From: Nitrososphaerota archaeon
GTDB lineage: Archaea; Thermoproteota; Nitrososphaeria; Nitrososphaerales; Gagatemarchaeaceae
DNA length: 64,000 nucleotides
Reading direction: 5' to 3'
Assembly (NCBI GenBank): GCA_027887005.1
Contig: JAPCJI010000001.1
Location: 326,231 to 390,230 of the forward strand
Shown here: piece by piece, positions 8,684 to 17,174 of the stretch
How positions within the stretch are numbered: position 1 is the stretch's first letter
Layout: every line of letters begins with the position of its first letter
Program-made: the position numbers and the translations under genes
Notes under the pieces: generated by a model
Seen by the model: the letters and a program-made list of their open reading frames with translations, nothing else
The model's database searches: none
What the model was told of the DNA's origin: nothing

Positions 8684-9253
8684 ATGCTCGACAGGCTGAG
8701 GGGGCGACTCAAGACCTACTTCTGGGAGATCGGGAAGGCTTTCGCGACCCTGGGCCTCTCCCCGACGGGGTGGACCTCCGTCGGTCTGGTCGTCTCGTTC
8801 ATCTGCGCAGCCGCCTACTGGACCGCAGGCCAAAGGGGGGAGCTCACCGCTGGGCTGCTTATCCTGCTGGCAGGGTTCCTCGACATAGTCGACGGAGCAG
8901 TGGCTCGGTTCACCGAGAGGATGTCGAAGAGAGGGGCGTTCCTCGATTCGACCCTTGACCGCGTGTCTGAGGTGGCAATCTTCCTGGGGATACTCGCCGG
9001 TGGCCTGGCGAGCCCCGTCGCCGTCGTACTCGCACTGTCGTTCAGCCTGCTGGTCAGCTACTCGCGCGCGAGGGGGGAGTCCCTAGGCACGAGCCTTTCT
9101 GGGGTCGGCATTGGGGAGCGGAGCGAGAGACTGCTCGTCCTCGCAGTTTCGTCCATTTTGGGCCTGGTCGGCTGGGGCGTGGTGCTGGTAGCGGTCTTGG
9201 CTCTCTTCACCTTCCTTGAGAGGACGGCGAGGGGAGCGATGAGCCTGAAGTAG
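8684..9253 (+). CDS. CDP-alcohol phosphatidyltransferase (probable archaetidylinositol phosphate synthase)
   Basis: Integral membrane enzyme that moves a CDP-activated archaeal lipid onto an alcohol head group. The full signature is present: D70-G71-x2-A74-R75-x8-G84-x3-D88-x3-D92 (DGAVAR...GAFLDSTLD). Its 189 residues and about six hydrophobic segments match archaetidylinositol-phosphate synthase more than the longer archaetidylserine synthases, but the head group cannot be fixed from sequence alone. The start is an ATG 30 nt after the shared TATA box. Confidence 0.85.
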   Translation: MLDRLRGRLKTYFWEIGKAFATLGLSPTGWTSVGLVVSFICAAAYWTAGQRGELTAGLLILLAGFLDIVDGAVARFTERMSKRGAFLDSTLDRVSEVAIFLGILAGGLASPVAVVLALSFSLLVSYSRARGESLGTSLSGVGIGERSERLLVLAVSSILGLVGWGVVLVAVLALFTFLERTARGAMSLK

Positions 9254-9285
9254 AGGCACCGGACCGGATCGACCGGCTTCACCGA

Positions 9286-9975
9286 ATGATATTTCAACGA
9301 ACTCGGCGGGACCCTTCCCGAGGGTTGTCCTACAAGCCCAGGAACAGGGTGCAGACGAGGGTCGTGACCGGCCGGCGAGTCGCTTCGGTCCTCGTAGCCG
9401 TACTCCTGGCCACTTCTGCCTGGTTTGCCTACGAGACCTACTTCGTCAAGCCTGCCCCAGAGTACGCCACGGTCTACACGACCAAGGGGTCCTTCGAGAT
9501 CGAGCTCTTCCCGGCGGCCGCCCCAGCCACCGTGGCGAACTTCGTAAATCTCGCGGATTCTGGATTCTACAACGACCAGGTGTGGCATCGGATATTCCCG
9601 GGCCTGCTGATCCAGACTGGAGACCCGAACACCAGGGGCGGGCTGACAAACAGGTCGACCTGGGGGGTGGGGGGTTCGAGCCAGACCGTCCCCCTTGAGA
9701 TCGACCGCTCGCTTCACAACTATCAGGGCTACGTAGGAATGGCCAGAAAGGAAGCGAACAACAGCGGCACCTCGCAGTTCTACATCAACCTGTCAAACAG
9801 CACCCTCAACCGCAGCCTTGACGGAAACTACACGGTGTTCGGGAAGGTCGTTTCTGGATGGAGCGTAGTCCAGTCCATAGCAGACGTGCCCACCTATGCC
9901 TACGGACTGAAATTCGCAGGACAGCCGATAGACCCGGTCTTCGTGAACGTTATCGTGATATCGAAGTCGCCCTAG
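9286..9975 (+). CDS. membrane-anchored cyclophilin-type peptidyl-prolyl isomerase
   Basis: Proline isomerase facing outside the cell. An N-terminal basic stretch (1-30) is followed by one membrane helix (about 32-48), then a full cyclophilin domain (58-227). Recognisable signatures are FEIELFP, VANFVNLADSGFYND, HRIFPGLLIQTGDP (catalytic Arg, substrate pocket) and GTSQFYINLS. Several N-x-S/T sequons (NNS, NLS, NST, NRS, NYT) fit an exported archaeal glycoprotein. The first 13 residues are uncertain, as an in-frame TTG exists at 9325. It probably assists folding of exported proteins. Confidence 0.9.
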   Translation: MIFQRTRRDPSRGLSYKPRNRVQTRVVTGRRVASVLVAVLLATSAWFAYETYFVKPAPEYATVYTTKGSFEIELFPAAAPATVANFVNLADSGFYNDQVWHRIFPGLLIQTGDPNTRGGLTNRSTWGVGGSSQTVPLEIDRSLHNYQGYVGMARKEANNSGTSQFYINLSNSTLNRSLDGNYTVFGKVVSGWSVVQSIADVPTYAYGLKFAGQPIDPVFVNVIVISKSP

Positions 9976-9982
9976 AGTCTGG

Positions 9983-10258
9983 CTACCAGTTTCGTCTTTC
10001 TGACGCCGCTCTGACCTTTACAATGCCGTAGTGGACGCTGCAGCTAATGCAGTAGTACCGCGTGGTGGTGGGGGAGGCGATGTACGCGCCCGCCGCTCTC
10101 AGCTCCCTTGCCAGGGTGGGTTCGACAAGCGACACCCGGGTTGTGACCTTCTTCGCCTTGTCTCGGGGAACGGCAGCGCCGCAGTTGCTGCAGTAGATCA
10201 ATCCTCCGCGCCCCTTCCCTCCCTTGGACCGTCCTCGGCTCTTTCTCTTCTTGGTCAA
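9983..10258 (-). CDS. rps26e: ribosomal protein S26e
   Basis: Small-subunit ribosomal protein of 91 residues with a basic N-terminus (KKRKSRGRSKGGKGRGG) and the family's four zinc-binding cysteines C23, C26, C70 and C73 (YCSNCG and YYCISC). S26e is found in eukaryotes and TACK archaea but not Euryarchaeota, so it is a useful taxonomic marker here. The start is TTG at 10258; a CTTTAAAC box lies about 34 nt upstream, giving a very short leader. It ends 8 nt from the convergent cyclophilin gene. Confidence 0.95.
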   Translation of the reverse strand: MTKKRKSRGRSKGGKGRGGLIYCSNCGAAVPRDKAKKVTTRVSLVEPTLARELRAAGAYIASPTTTRYYCISCSVHYGIVKVRAASERRNW

Positions 10259-10308
10259 GACTTCTGAAGCTCTTGGAGGCTGGAGCCTCTTTAAACATGT
10301 CCCCGTTG

Positions 10309-11241
10309 TTATTCTTTCTTGTAGGGGGTCGCGAGGGCAGTGGGGGGCCTCAGGCGCTTCGAAGCGATGGCCAGCACCGCCACCGTGAGGACGTAGGGTA
10401 TCGTGCTGAAGAGGAAGAAGACAGGCCCGGTGGTCGCGACAACAGTGGTAAGGCCTATGCTCGCCCCGAAGATGAGCCCCGTGGCCAGTACGTAGGTGGG
10501 GTTCCAGCCGCCCGCTATCACAGCTGCGATTGCGATGAACCCGATTCCCGCGGTCGCGTTCCGTGTGTAGGAGTCGAAAAGGTCCACGGTCAGGTAGGAG
10601 CCCGCGAGGCCCAGGAGGACCCCCCCCAGAGACGTGGCGAGAATCCTCGTCCTGGCGACCCCGATTCCTGCCACCTCTGCGGCCTTGGGATTCTCCCCCA
10701 CGGCCCTGATGTGGAGGCCGAACTTGGTCTTGGAAAGCAAGAGGTAGGTCAGGAGTGGGAGGACGAACATCAGTATGGTCAGGGGGCTTATCCCGATGGA
10801 GAGGTTGGAGGAGATGTTGTGGATCACGAAGACAGGGGGGATCGTGTTGGAGACGGGCGTTGTGCCGTTGATCCGCGACCCAAGTATCTGCTTGGCCGAT
10901 AGAACGTAGATGATCCCCAGCGCGAAGATGTTGATGCCGATGCCTGCGATAACCTGGTCCACGTGGGCTTTGGTGCTAAGGAACGCGAAGACGAAGTTCA
11001 TTGCGACGCCGGTGGCGACGCCAATGATCAGAGGCAGGTAGGGGTTCGCGATCCCGAGGATGAGCTGGAAGTAGACGTTGGAGAGGGCGGCTGTAAAGGA
11101 TGCCATCAGCATGACCCCCTCGATTCCTATGTTCAGGATGCCCGATTTCTCAGTAATCAGCTCCCCCTGGGCGGCGATTGAAATCGTGGTGGCGTACTGG
11201 AGCCCGAAGACGGCGACCAGGAGAACCGGGGCTAGGTCCAT
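10309..11241 (-). CDS. nucleoside ABC importer permease (NupQ/YufQ-like)
   Basis: Second membrane subunit of a BMP-type ABC importer. The 310-residue product has about nine membrane helices and the branched-chain permease family signature LITEKSGILNIGIEGVMLMA near the start and the EAA-like loop around GENPKAAEVAGIGVARTRI. It overlaps the preceding permease by 10 nt (11232-11241). Order in transcription is binding protein, ATPase, permease, permease, as in bacterial nucleoside importers. Substrate is inferred to be nucleosides from the family and from the neighbouring kinases. Confidence 0.88.
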   Translation of the reverse strand: MDLAPVLLVAVFGLQYATTISIAAQGELITEKSGILNIGIEGVMLMASFTAALSNVYFQLILGIANPYLPLIIGVATGVAMNFVFAFLSTKAHVDQVIAGIGINIFALGIIYVLSAKQILGSRINGTTPVSNTIPPVFVIHNISSNLSIGISPLTILMFVLPLLTYLLLSKTKFGLHIRAVGENPKAAEVAGIGVARTRILATSLGGVLLGLAGSYLTVDLFDSYTRNATAGIGFIAIAAVIAGGWNPTYVLATGLIFGASIGLTTVVATTGPVFFLFSTIPYVLTVAVLAIASKRLRPPTALATPYKKE

Positions 11242-12299
11242 TTCCTTCTCCTGCCCGCCTTGAGTATTACGGTGCTGATGTGAGGCATCGACATGAAGAC
11301 GATTATTATTCCCTGCATCGCCCAGATGACGTAGACGTTGAGGCCGCTCGCCCCCACGCTGGCCGACCCGGCCACGAGGACGCTGAAGAAGATGGCGGAG
11401 AAGATCGCACCGATCGGGTTCGAGGCCGCCACCAGGGCAACCGCGATTCCCGCGAACCCCTCACCGCCGAACCATCCGGCGGCGAACCCCACCTGATAGC
11501 ATGCCGAGGACCCGCACGAGTGCCCAGCGGCCAGGACGTCCCCGGCCCCCGCCAGTCCTGCGACTAGGCCTCCGATGACCATCGCGATGACCTTGGTCCT
11601 CCGCGGGTTCACCCCCTTGGCTTCGGCCGGGTGCGGACCCAACCCGGTAGCGCGGATCTTGTACCCTAGGGTCGTCCCCCGGAAGAAGTACTCAGTCCCT
11701 ATGGCGACAACAACCGCGACGATAATCATTATCGATGTCGTGAAGAAGGGAAGGCTGGGGATGGAGGCCAGGGGAGGTATGGCGGCCGTGTTGTAGAGCC
11801 GGGCCTTGGGCTGGGCGTCCACTATGATGCTGAGGAAGAGCGCAGCCGAAATCGCCTCGCCGACGAAGTTCAGCATGATCGTGGTCACTATGGCCGAGGC
11901 GTTGCGATAGGCTTCGAGGATTCCGGGGATGAAGGCCCAGAACGCCCCCACCAGCATGGCAGCCATGACGGCAACGAGGGGCCAGATAATGAACGGGAGA
12001 GGGAAGACTACTGCGACTATGGTGGCCACCGCCCCGGCCATGAAGATCTGTCCCTGGGCACCGACGTTCCAGATGCCCGCCTTGCCTGGGATCAGGAATG
12101 CGAGGGCCGAGAGGATCAGGGTCCCGGTGTAGGTCAGGACGTAGGACTGACCGTCGCGGTTGCCCAACGCCCCGTTCACCAGGGTCCCGTAGACCTCGAG
12201 GGGGTTGTAGCCCACGATAAGCATCAGAATCGAGGCAGCGAGGAGACCGAGCAGAAGGACCAGGACCTGGGGGACGCTGGCCCTCAGGGCCTTGACCAC
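11232..12299 (-). CDS. nucleoside ABC importer permease (NupP/YufP-like)
   Basis: First membrane subunit of the importer, 355 residues with about nine helices. Typical features are a helix followed by the loop NPLEVYGTLVNGALG, then KAGIWNVGAQGQIFMAG (counterpart of the GIxNIGxEG motif in the partner) and the cytoplasmic coupling loop near GPHPAEAKGVNPRRTKV. It begins with GTG and lies 20 nt after the ATPase gene. It is expected to form a heterodimer with the product of 10309-11241 in the cytoplasmic membrane. Confidence 0.88.
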   Translation of the reverse strand: MVKALRASVPQVLVLLLGLLAASILMLIVGYNPLEVYGTLVNGALGNRDGQSYVLTYTGTLILSALAFLIPGKAGIWNVGAQGQIFMAGAVATIVAVVFPLPFIIWPLVAVMAAMLVGAFWAFIPGILEAYRNASAIVTTIMLNFVGEAISAALFLSIIVDAQPKARLYNTAAIPPLASIPSLPFFTTSIMIIVAVVVAIGTEYFFRGTTLGYKIRATGLGPHPAEAKGVNPRRTKVIAMVIGGLVAGLAGAGDVLAAGHSCGSSACYQVGFAAGWFGGEGFAGIAVALVAASNPIGAIFSAIFFSVLVAGSASVGASGLNVYVIWAMQGIIIVFMSMPHISTVILKAGRRRKWT

Positions 12300-12319
12300 C
12301 CGGCCCTCGGACCGGGCGG

Positions 12320-13837
12320 TCAGACTGCTATCCCGCCCAGTAGCTTGCCCAAGTCTCCTATGCTCGCTCCGCGTTCCAGCTCCCCGATTATCTTCCCCTC
12401 GTAGAGCACCAGTATCCTGTCGCTCAGGTCGAGGGTCTCGTCAAAGTCCGCGCTCACCAGCAGGACGCCCCTCCCCTCGTTCCTGGCCTCGACAAGGAGG
12501 GACTGGATGTACTCGGTGCTCGCCACGTCCAGGCCCCGGGTGGGCTGGTGGGCGATGAGGAGGTGAGGGCCCCCCGAAAGCTCTCTCCCCACTATCACCT
12601 TTTGCTGGTTGCCCCCCGAGAGGTTCCTGGCTTTTACTTCGACCCCTGGGGTGGCCACGCTGAAAGTCTTGACGATTCCCCTGGCGAACTCTCTGACCTT
12701 CGCGAGGGAGAGGAGGCCCGAGCTTGAGAAGCGCGGCTCGTCGACCCGCCCCAGAACTGTGTTCTCTGCTATCGAGAAGTCCAGGACGAGGCCGCTCAGG
12801 GCCCGGTCCTCGGGGACGTGGCCCACCGAGAGGTCGAGGATCTGCTTCGGAGCGAGGGCGTTGGTGCTATGGCCGTTGATCGAAATGGTGCCCGAGACGG
12901 GCCTGTTCATGCCGGTGATCGCCTCGATGAGCTCAGACTGACCGTTCCCCTCAACCCCTGCCAGGCCCACGATCTCGCCCGCCCTCACCTTGAACGAGCA
13001 GTTCTGGACAGCCCTCGGCTTGTTCGGGGTCGAGACCACGAGGTCTTTCACTTCGAGCAGGTCCTCCCCGGGCTGACGGTCGACGAACTTGAACTTCCGC
13101 TCCACGTCCCTGCCCACCATCATGTTGGCGAGGATGTCGAAGGCCGCGTCCTTGGTGTCGATGGTCCCAACGACCTTCCCCTTGCGCATGACCGTGATGC
13201 GGTTGGAGAGGGCGATGACCTCCTTCAGTTTGTGGGTGATGAAGATGACAGTGGTGCCGGCGCCCGCCAGCTTCCGCACGGCCTTGAAGAGCTCATCCGC
13301 CTCGAGGGGGGTGAGGACGGCCGTCGGCTCGTCGAGGATAAGGACCCTAGCTCCCCTGAAGAGTGCCTTCAGTATCTCGACGCGCTGCTTGAACCCCGTG
13401 GGAAGGTTCTCCACGAGCTCGTCCTGGTCGATGGGGAGCCCGGTCTCCTGAACAAGCTTGGTCACCCTGGCGTTCGCTCCGGCTGCGTCTAGAATTCCCA
13501 GCCTCGAGGGCTCGGCGCCCAGGATGATGTTCTCTCTTACCGTGAGGTTCGGGACCAGGGTGAAAGCCTGGTGGACCATCCCGATGCCGAGGGATATCGC
13601 GTCGCGAGAGCTTCTTATCTTCGCGGGGACTCCGTCGATTGAAATCGAGCCGCCGTCCATCCGGTAGAGCCCGTAGAGGACGCTCATGAGGGTGCTCTTC
13701 CCAGCACCATTTTCCCCAAGGAGGCCCATGACCTCTCCCTTGGAGACGCTGAAGTCCACGCCGTCCACCGCGACGACACCGGGGAACTCCTTCCTGATCC
13801 CAGACATCGAGACCATCGTCTGGGGCACGTTAATCAC
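12320..13837 (-). CDS. nucleoside ABC importer ATPase with two nucleotide-binding domains (NupO/YufO-like)
   Basis: Powers the BMP-type importer. The 505-residue protein has two ABC domains. The first has Walker A GENGAGKST at 41-49 and Walker B LILDEPTAVL; its signature loop is degenerate (LPTGFKQRVE). The second has an altered Walker A, GVEGNGQSE near 300, lacking the lysine, but a canonical signature LSGGNQQK. This asymmetric pattern is normal for sugar/nucleoside ATPases of the RbsA-like group. The first GTG is used as start; a GTG three codons later is an alternative. A hairpin lies between it and the upstream binding-protein gene. Confidence 0.92.
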   Translation of the reverse strand: MINVPQTMVSMSGIRKEFPGVVAVDGVDFSVSKGEVMGLLGENGAGKSTLMSVLYGLYRMDGGSISIDGVPAKIRSSRDAISLGIGMVHQAFTLVPNLTVRENIILGAEPSRLGILDAAGANARVTKLVQETGLPIDQDELVENLPTGFKQRVEILKALFRGARVLILDEPTAVLTPLEADELFKAVRKLAGAGTTVIFITHKLKEVIALSNRITVMRKGKVVGTIDTKDAAFDILANMMVGRDVERKFKFVDRQPGEDLLEVKDLVVSTPNKPRAVQNCSFKVRAGEIVGLAGVEGNGQSELIEAITGMNRPVSGTISINGHSTNALAPKQILDLSVGHVPEDRALSGLVLDFSIAENTVLGRVDEPRFSSSGLLSLAKVREFARGIVKTFSVATPGVEVKARNLSGGNQQKVIVGRELSGGPHLLIAHQPTRGLDVASTEYIQSLLVEARNEGRGVLLVSADFDETLDLSDRILVLYEGKIIGELERGASIGDLGKLLGGIAV

Positions 13838-13849
13838 AAAAATGGGAAA

Positions 13850-13872
13850 TAGGTGAGCAATCTACTCACCTA
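13850..13872 (-). terminator. intercistronic hairpin between bmp and the importer ATPase
   Basis: TAGGTGAG-CAATCTA-CTCACCTA forms a perfect 8-bp stem with a 7-nt loop, starting 4 nt after the binding-protein stop codon. On the transcribed strand it is followed by ATTTCCCATTTTTGTG. It could be a partial terminator or an RNA-stabilising 3' end that makes the binding protein more abundant than the membrane parts; that role is inferred. Confidence 0.6.
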
Positions 13873-13875
13873 GTT

Positions 13876-15156
13876 CTAGGTTGGGGAATCGTTGTAGTTT
13901 TCTGGGATTACGATGGTTCCGTTAAGGATGCCGCGCGTGATCTGGGTCAGTATGTTCTTGGCCGCTGGTGTAAGGTACTGGCTCGAGTACTGGAAGGGCG
14001 TTGGTCCGACTGCGCCCTGGGCGAGGCCCAGTTGCAGTACGTTGCGCACGTGGCAGGGCTGGTCGCCTGTCGTGCCGCAGAGGGTCGTGGACCCGCTGAA
14101 GTAGCCGCCGCCGAACGTGGCTGCGTCGTTCCAATAGTTGGAGTAATTGCCGTATACCACCGACTGCATGACCTTGAAGACTCCGAAGTCCACCTTCTTT
14201 ATTTCAGAAGTGAGGACGAAGGAGGGCGCGCTGAAGGTGGAGGAGTTCTTGACGAAGAACCCGTAGGTTCCGTAGTAGTCCTGGTTCGCATCGACTCCGA
14301 TGCCGAAGACTGGCGGCTTTGCAGATGTGAAGTTCCAGCCCTGCTGGATGTCATACTGCCCGACGGCCTTGAGTCCACCGATGCCGGTTCCGCCTGCGAC
14401 CATGAATACTATGTCAGCTCCCTGCGAGATGAATGATTGGGTGATGCGTTGGCCTCCAGCCGGATCGCTGAAGCCCACACTGAAGTCTGTGCTGTCAAAC
14501 TGCTTGAGCAATGTGACGTTCTTGTGGAGATAGTTGGAGGCCCATACCGCGCCGGCCTTCCAACCGTTCCAGAACTTGTAGATGATCGAGAAGGGTACCC
14601 CGCCGAGGAATGCTATCTTGTTCGTGTTCGTCATGGCCACCGAGAGCGCCCCTACTATCGCGCTACCAGTGTGTTCGGTGAACTTGATTGCTATGACGTT
14701 CGTCAGGTTATAGATGTCACCGTCGACCTGGGCGAACTTCTGGTTCGGATACTTCGCCGCTTCCTGGGCGATGGTTGGGTCCATGTTGAACCCGACTCCG
14801 ACCACGAGGTTAACGTGCTTCGCTATGATAGCCTCAAAGTCTGAGGTGTAGTCGTTGGAGCTGGCGGCCACTACATAGTGGGTGTCGACACCAAGAGTGG
14901 TGTTGGCCTGCGACATTCCCTGGAAAGCCAGGTCGTTGAAGCCGCGGTCACCCAGCCCTCCGACGTCGAAGATTACGCCGATGGACATCCCCTTGCCGGG
15001 GAGCGGTCCTGCGGTCGTGGTGGTGGTTGGAGTGGTTGTGGTCTTTGTGCCCGTTGAGGAGATGAAGTAATACGCCACTGCGGCAGCTAGCAACAGGACG
15101 ATTATGACTGAGACGCCGATTGTTGTGCTAATCCCATTTCTAGAATGAACGTTCAA
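13876..15156 (-). CDS. BMP-family nucleoside-binding protein, membrane-anchored
   Basis: Extracellular solute-binding subunit of the nucleoside importer. The 426-residue product has one N-terminal membrane helix (about 12-33), a threonine-rich stalk (35-52, TKTTTTPTTTTT) and a BMP-family ligand domain from about 57, with GVIFDVGGLGDRGFNDLA at its start. There is no lipobox cysteine, so it is held by the uncleaved helix, a usual archaeal solution. The stalk is likely O-glycosylated. TTG is the start; an AT-rich box (TATTTAAAC on the plus strand) lies about 32 nt upstream. It is the first gene of the importer operon. Confidence 0.92.
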   Translation of the reverse strand: MNVHSRNGISTTIGVSVIIVLLLAAAVAYYFISSTGTKTTTTPTTTTTAGPLPGKGMSIGVIFDVGGLGDRGFNDLAFQGMSQANTTLGVDTHYVVAASSNDYTSDFEAIIAKHVNLVVGVGFNMDPTIAQEAAKYPNQKFAQVDGDIYNLTNVIAIKFTEHTGSAIVGALSVAMTNTNKIAFLGGVPFSIIYKFWNGWKAGAVWASNYLHKNVTLLKQFDSTDFSVGFSDPAGGQRITQSFISQGADIVFMVAGGTGIGGLKAVGQYDIQQGWNFTSAKPPVFGIGVDANQDYYGTYGFFVKNSSTFSAPSFVLTSEIKKVDFGVFKVMQSVVYGNYSNYWNDAATFGGGYFSGSTTLCGTTGDQPCHVRNVLQLGLAQGAVGPTPFQYSSQYLTPAAKNILTQITRGILNGTIVIPENYNDSPT

Positions 15157-15248
15157 ATTGTTCTCGCAGCCCTCCTCGCGTTTGGTTATTTAAACGAGCC
15201 ACGAAAAAAGTCGGCCGATTGCGCTCTGTGTGTGAATGGGCGGAAGTA

Positions 15249-15256
15249 TTCTTAAG
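15249..15256 (+). promoter_or_regulatory. TATA-like box for the PfkB kinase at 15283
   Basis: TTCTTAAG is centred about 30 nt upstream of the ATG, consistent with a leaderless transcript. Confidence 0.5.
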
Positions 15257-15282
15257 ACGAGTTCGGCTGACGCGGCCTCGGA

Positions 15283-16188
15283 ATGAAGGTGCTGGTCGCA
15301 GGATTCATCACCATCGACTCGATTCAGCTCCCCATGAGACTGATAACGTCGGTCGGGGGCCCCCCCTGCTACGCTGGTCTGATCTGTTCCAGGTTCGGCC
15401 TGGACGTGACTCCCCTTACCAGGGTGGGGAACGACTTCCCCGAGGAGCAGGCGGTGTGGCTGGCGCGGAACGGGATATCCCTGCGGGCGGGTGACAGGAG
15501 CTTCCTGAAGCCGACAACGAAGTTCAGCATAGCCGAGGGCGTGGGGAGCCGGACCCTGACCCTGGTACACAGGTGCGAGGACCTTTCAGTTTCACAGATT
15601 CCTCCAAACATAAGGTTCAGCGCCGCCCTGGTCAGCCCGATAGCAGGGGAGGTGTCCACGTCACTGTTGACAGAGATTTCGGCGCGCTCCGACTTCACTT
15701 TCCTCGACCCCCAGGGGTTCGTGAGGAGCTTCGATTCTAAGGGGACCGTGTCCGTCGCCCCCATCCAGGACAAGAGCATACTCTCGAAGGTGGACGCCAT
15801 CAAGATGGACCGGAGCGAAGCGGAGGCGCTGACGGGGAAGGCGAACCCGAAGGAAGCGCTCGAGAAGATCGCGGCCATAGGCCTTCGGAAGGCCGTCGTG
15901 ACCCAGGGGGCCGACTCCTGTTTCGTCCTTGACGGGGCACGCATCTACGAGATCAAGGTCCCCCGCGCACAGGTGGTCGACAGCACCGGGGCCGGGGACA
16001 TCTTGAGCGGTGCCACCGTCAGCTGGTACCTGAAGACCAGGGACTTCCTCCGCAGCGCCTGCTTCGGAATCGCCGCGTCTTCCCTCTCCCTTCACATGAT
16101 CGCCCTGGCAAAGGTTGACCTGCCCATGAGCGTTGATGACAGCGCTATGAGGCTCTACTCCCTGGCGAGCCCCGTGGCCGTCGTCTGA
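15283..16188 (+). CDS. PfkB-family carbohydrate/nucleoside kinase
   Basis: Probable kinase of a sugar or nucleoside. The 301-residue protein has the ribokinase fold, with the family's second signature DSTGAGDILSG (about 232-242; anion hole and catalytic Asp). The N-terminal glycine motif is modified (SVGGPPCYAG). It is shorter than ribokinase and lacks an obvious lid, like ADP-dependent or inositol-type archaeal members, so the substrate is open. It is divergent from the nucleoside importer operon, which favours a nucleoside. Its 3' end overlaps the next, convergent PfkB gene by 44 nt. Confidence 0.82.
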   Translation: MKVLVAGFITIDSIQLPMRLITSVGGPPCYAGLICSRFGLDVTPLTRVGNDFPEEQAVWLARNGISLRAGDRSFLKPTTKFSIAEGVGSRTLTLVHRCEDLSVSQIPPNIRFSAALVSPIAGEVSTSLLTEISARSDFTFLDPQGFVRSFDSKGTVSVAPIQDKSILSKVDAIKMDRSEAEALTGKANPKEALEKIAAIGLRKAVVTQGADSCFVLDGARIYEIKVPRAQVVDSTGAGDILSGATVSWYLKTRDFLRSACFGIAASSLSLHMIALAKVDLPMSVDDSAMRLYSLASPVAVV

Positions 16189-17152
16189 GCTCCCCCAGTG
16201 CCCCCATCGAATCCTCCAGCTCCTTAGCACCGGGGCTCCCCCGGGTCTCGTACCTGGCGGCTTTCAGGGCCCCCGCGAGGTTCGCCCAGGAGGCAGCCTC
16301 CTCCACAGTCTTGCCCCAAGTGAGATAGGACGCAAGAACGCCGAGGAACGCGTCCCCGGAGCCGGTGCTGTTCACCGCCCTGAGGCCGAGCGCGGCCAGG
16401 TCGACTCCCTCAAGCACGGTCTTGACGGTCCCCCTGGAGACTACGCATCCTTTTGCCCCGAGCGTCACCACCACGGTCACCCGGGGGAAGGCGTTCGAGA
16501 GCGCCTCGAGGGAAGGGTCTTCGGCCTCAAGGCCGGCCAGGTTCTTCAGCTCGCTGGAGTCCACGACCAGGATATCCGCCCGACGGATCACCGGCCCGAT
16601 CCTCCTGAGCCCTTCCTGAGCCCTTACCCCCGGGCTGTAGACGACCCTGCACCATCGCTCCTTGGCTCGGCTGACCGCGGCGAGGGCCACGCTCGTGGGA
16701 GGGTCCATAACGACTATCATCGAGCTTCTGGAGACCAGCCTCGCCACGTTTTCCTTCGCAAGGTGAGCGGGAGTCAACTCCCCGTTGGCCCCGAATTGGG
16801 TGTGGATGGTCTTCCTCCCCCTCTCGTCGACGACTATGTACGCCATCCCCGACCGGCTGCCCGTCAGGGTCGACACTCCGCCCGTCAGAACACCTTCAGC
16901 GCGGAGCCCGGCAAGCTGCCTTTCAGAGACGTCGTCATCGCCAAGGGCCCCGACAAGGCTGACCCGTCCGGCGCCGAGGACCCTCGCGGCCGCCACGGCT
17001 ACGTTCGCCCCCTTGCCGCCGGGGTATTCCTCCACGAGTCTAGCTTGGACCTCCTCTCCCACTCGAGGGAAACGATCTTCGAAGATTGTGACGTCCCAGT
17101 TTATCGCACCTATGACGGACAGGAAGCCGCGCCCCGGCGCTCTGGTCTCCAA
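16145..17152 (-). CDS. PfkB-family ribokinase-like / nucleoside kinase
   Basis: Second ribokinase-fold kinase, 335 residues. Both family signatures are present: PGGKGANVAVAAARVLG (about 45-61) and NSTGSGDAFLGVLA (about 270-283). These match ribokinase and archaeal nucleoside kinases better than the neighbour at 15283. An arginine-rich C-terminal tail extends beyond the domain and overlaps the convergent kinase gene by 44 nt. The start is the ATG at 17152, 22 nt downstream of the proS stop on the same strand, so cotranscription with proS is possible. Ribose released by nucleoside phosphorolysis is a plausible substrate. Confidence 0.85.
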   Translation of the reverse strand: METRAPGRGFLSVIGAINWDVTIFEDRFPRVGEEVQARLVEEYPGGKGANVAVAAARVLGAGRVSLVGALGDDDVSERQLAGLRAEGVLTGGVSTLTGSRSGMAYIVVDERGRKTIHTQFGANGELTPAHLAKENVARLVSRSSMIVVMDPPTSVALAAVSRAKERWCRVVYSPGVRAQEGLRRIGPVIRRADILVVDSSELKNLAGLEAEDPSLEALSNAFPRVTVVVTLGAKGCVVSRGTVKTVLEGVDLAALGLRAVNSTGSGDAFLGVLASYLTWGKTVEEAASWANLAGALKAARYETRGSPGAKELEDSMGALGELRRRPRGSPGSRAS

Positions 17153-17174
17153 GGCGTCTTCTCGTCAGGCCCTT

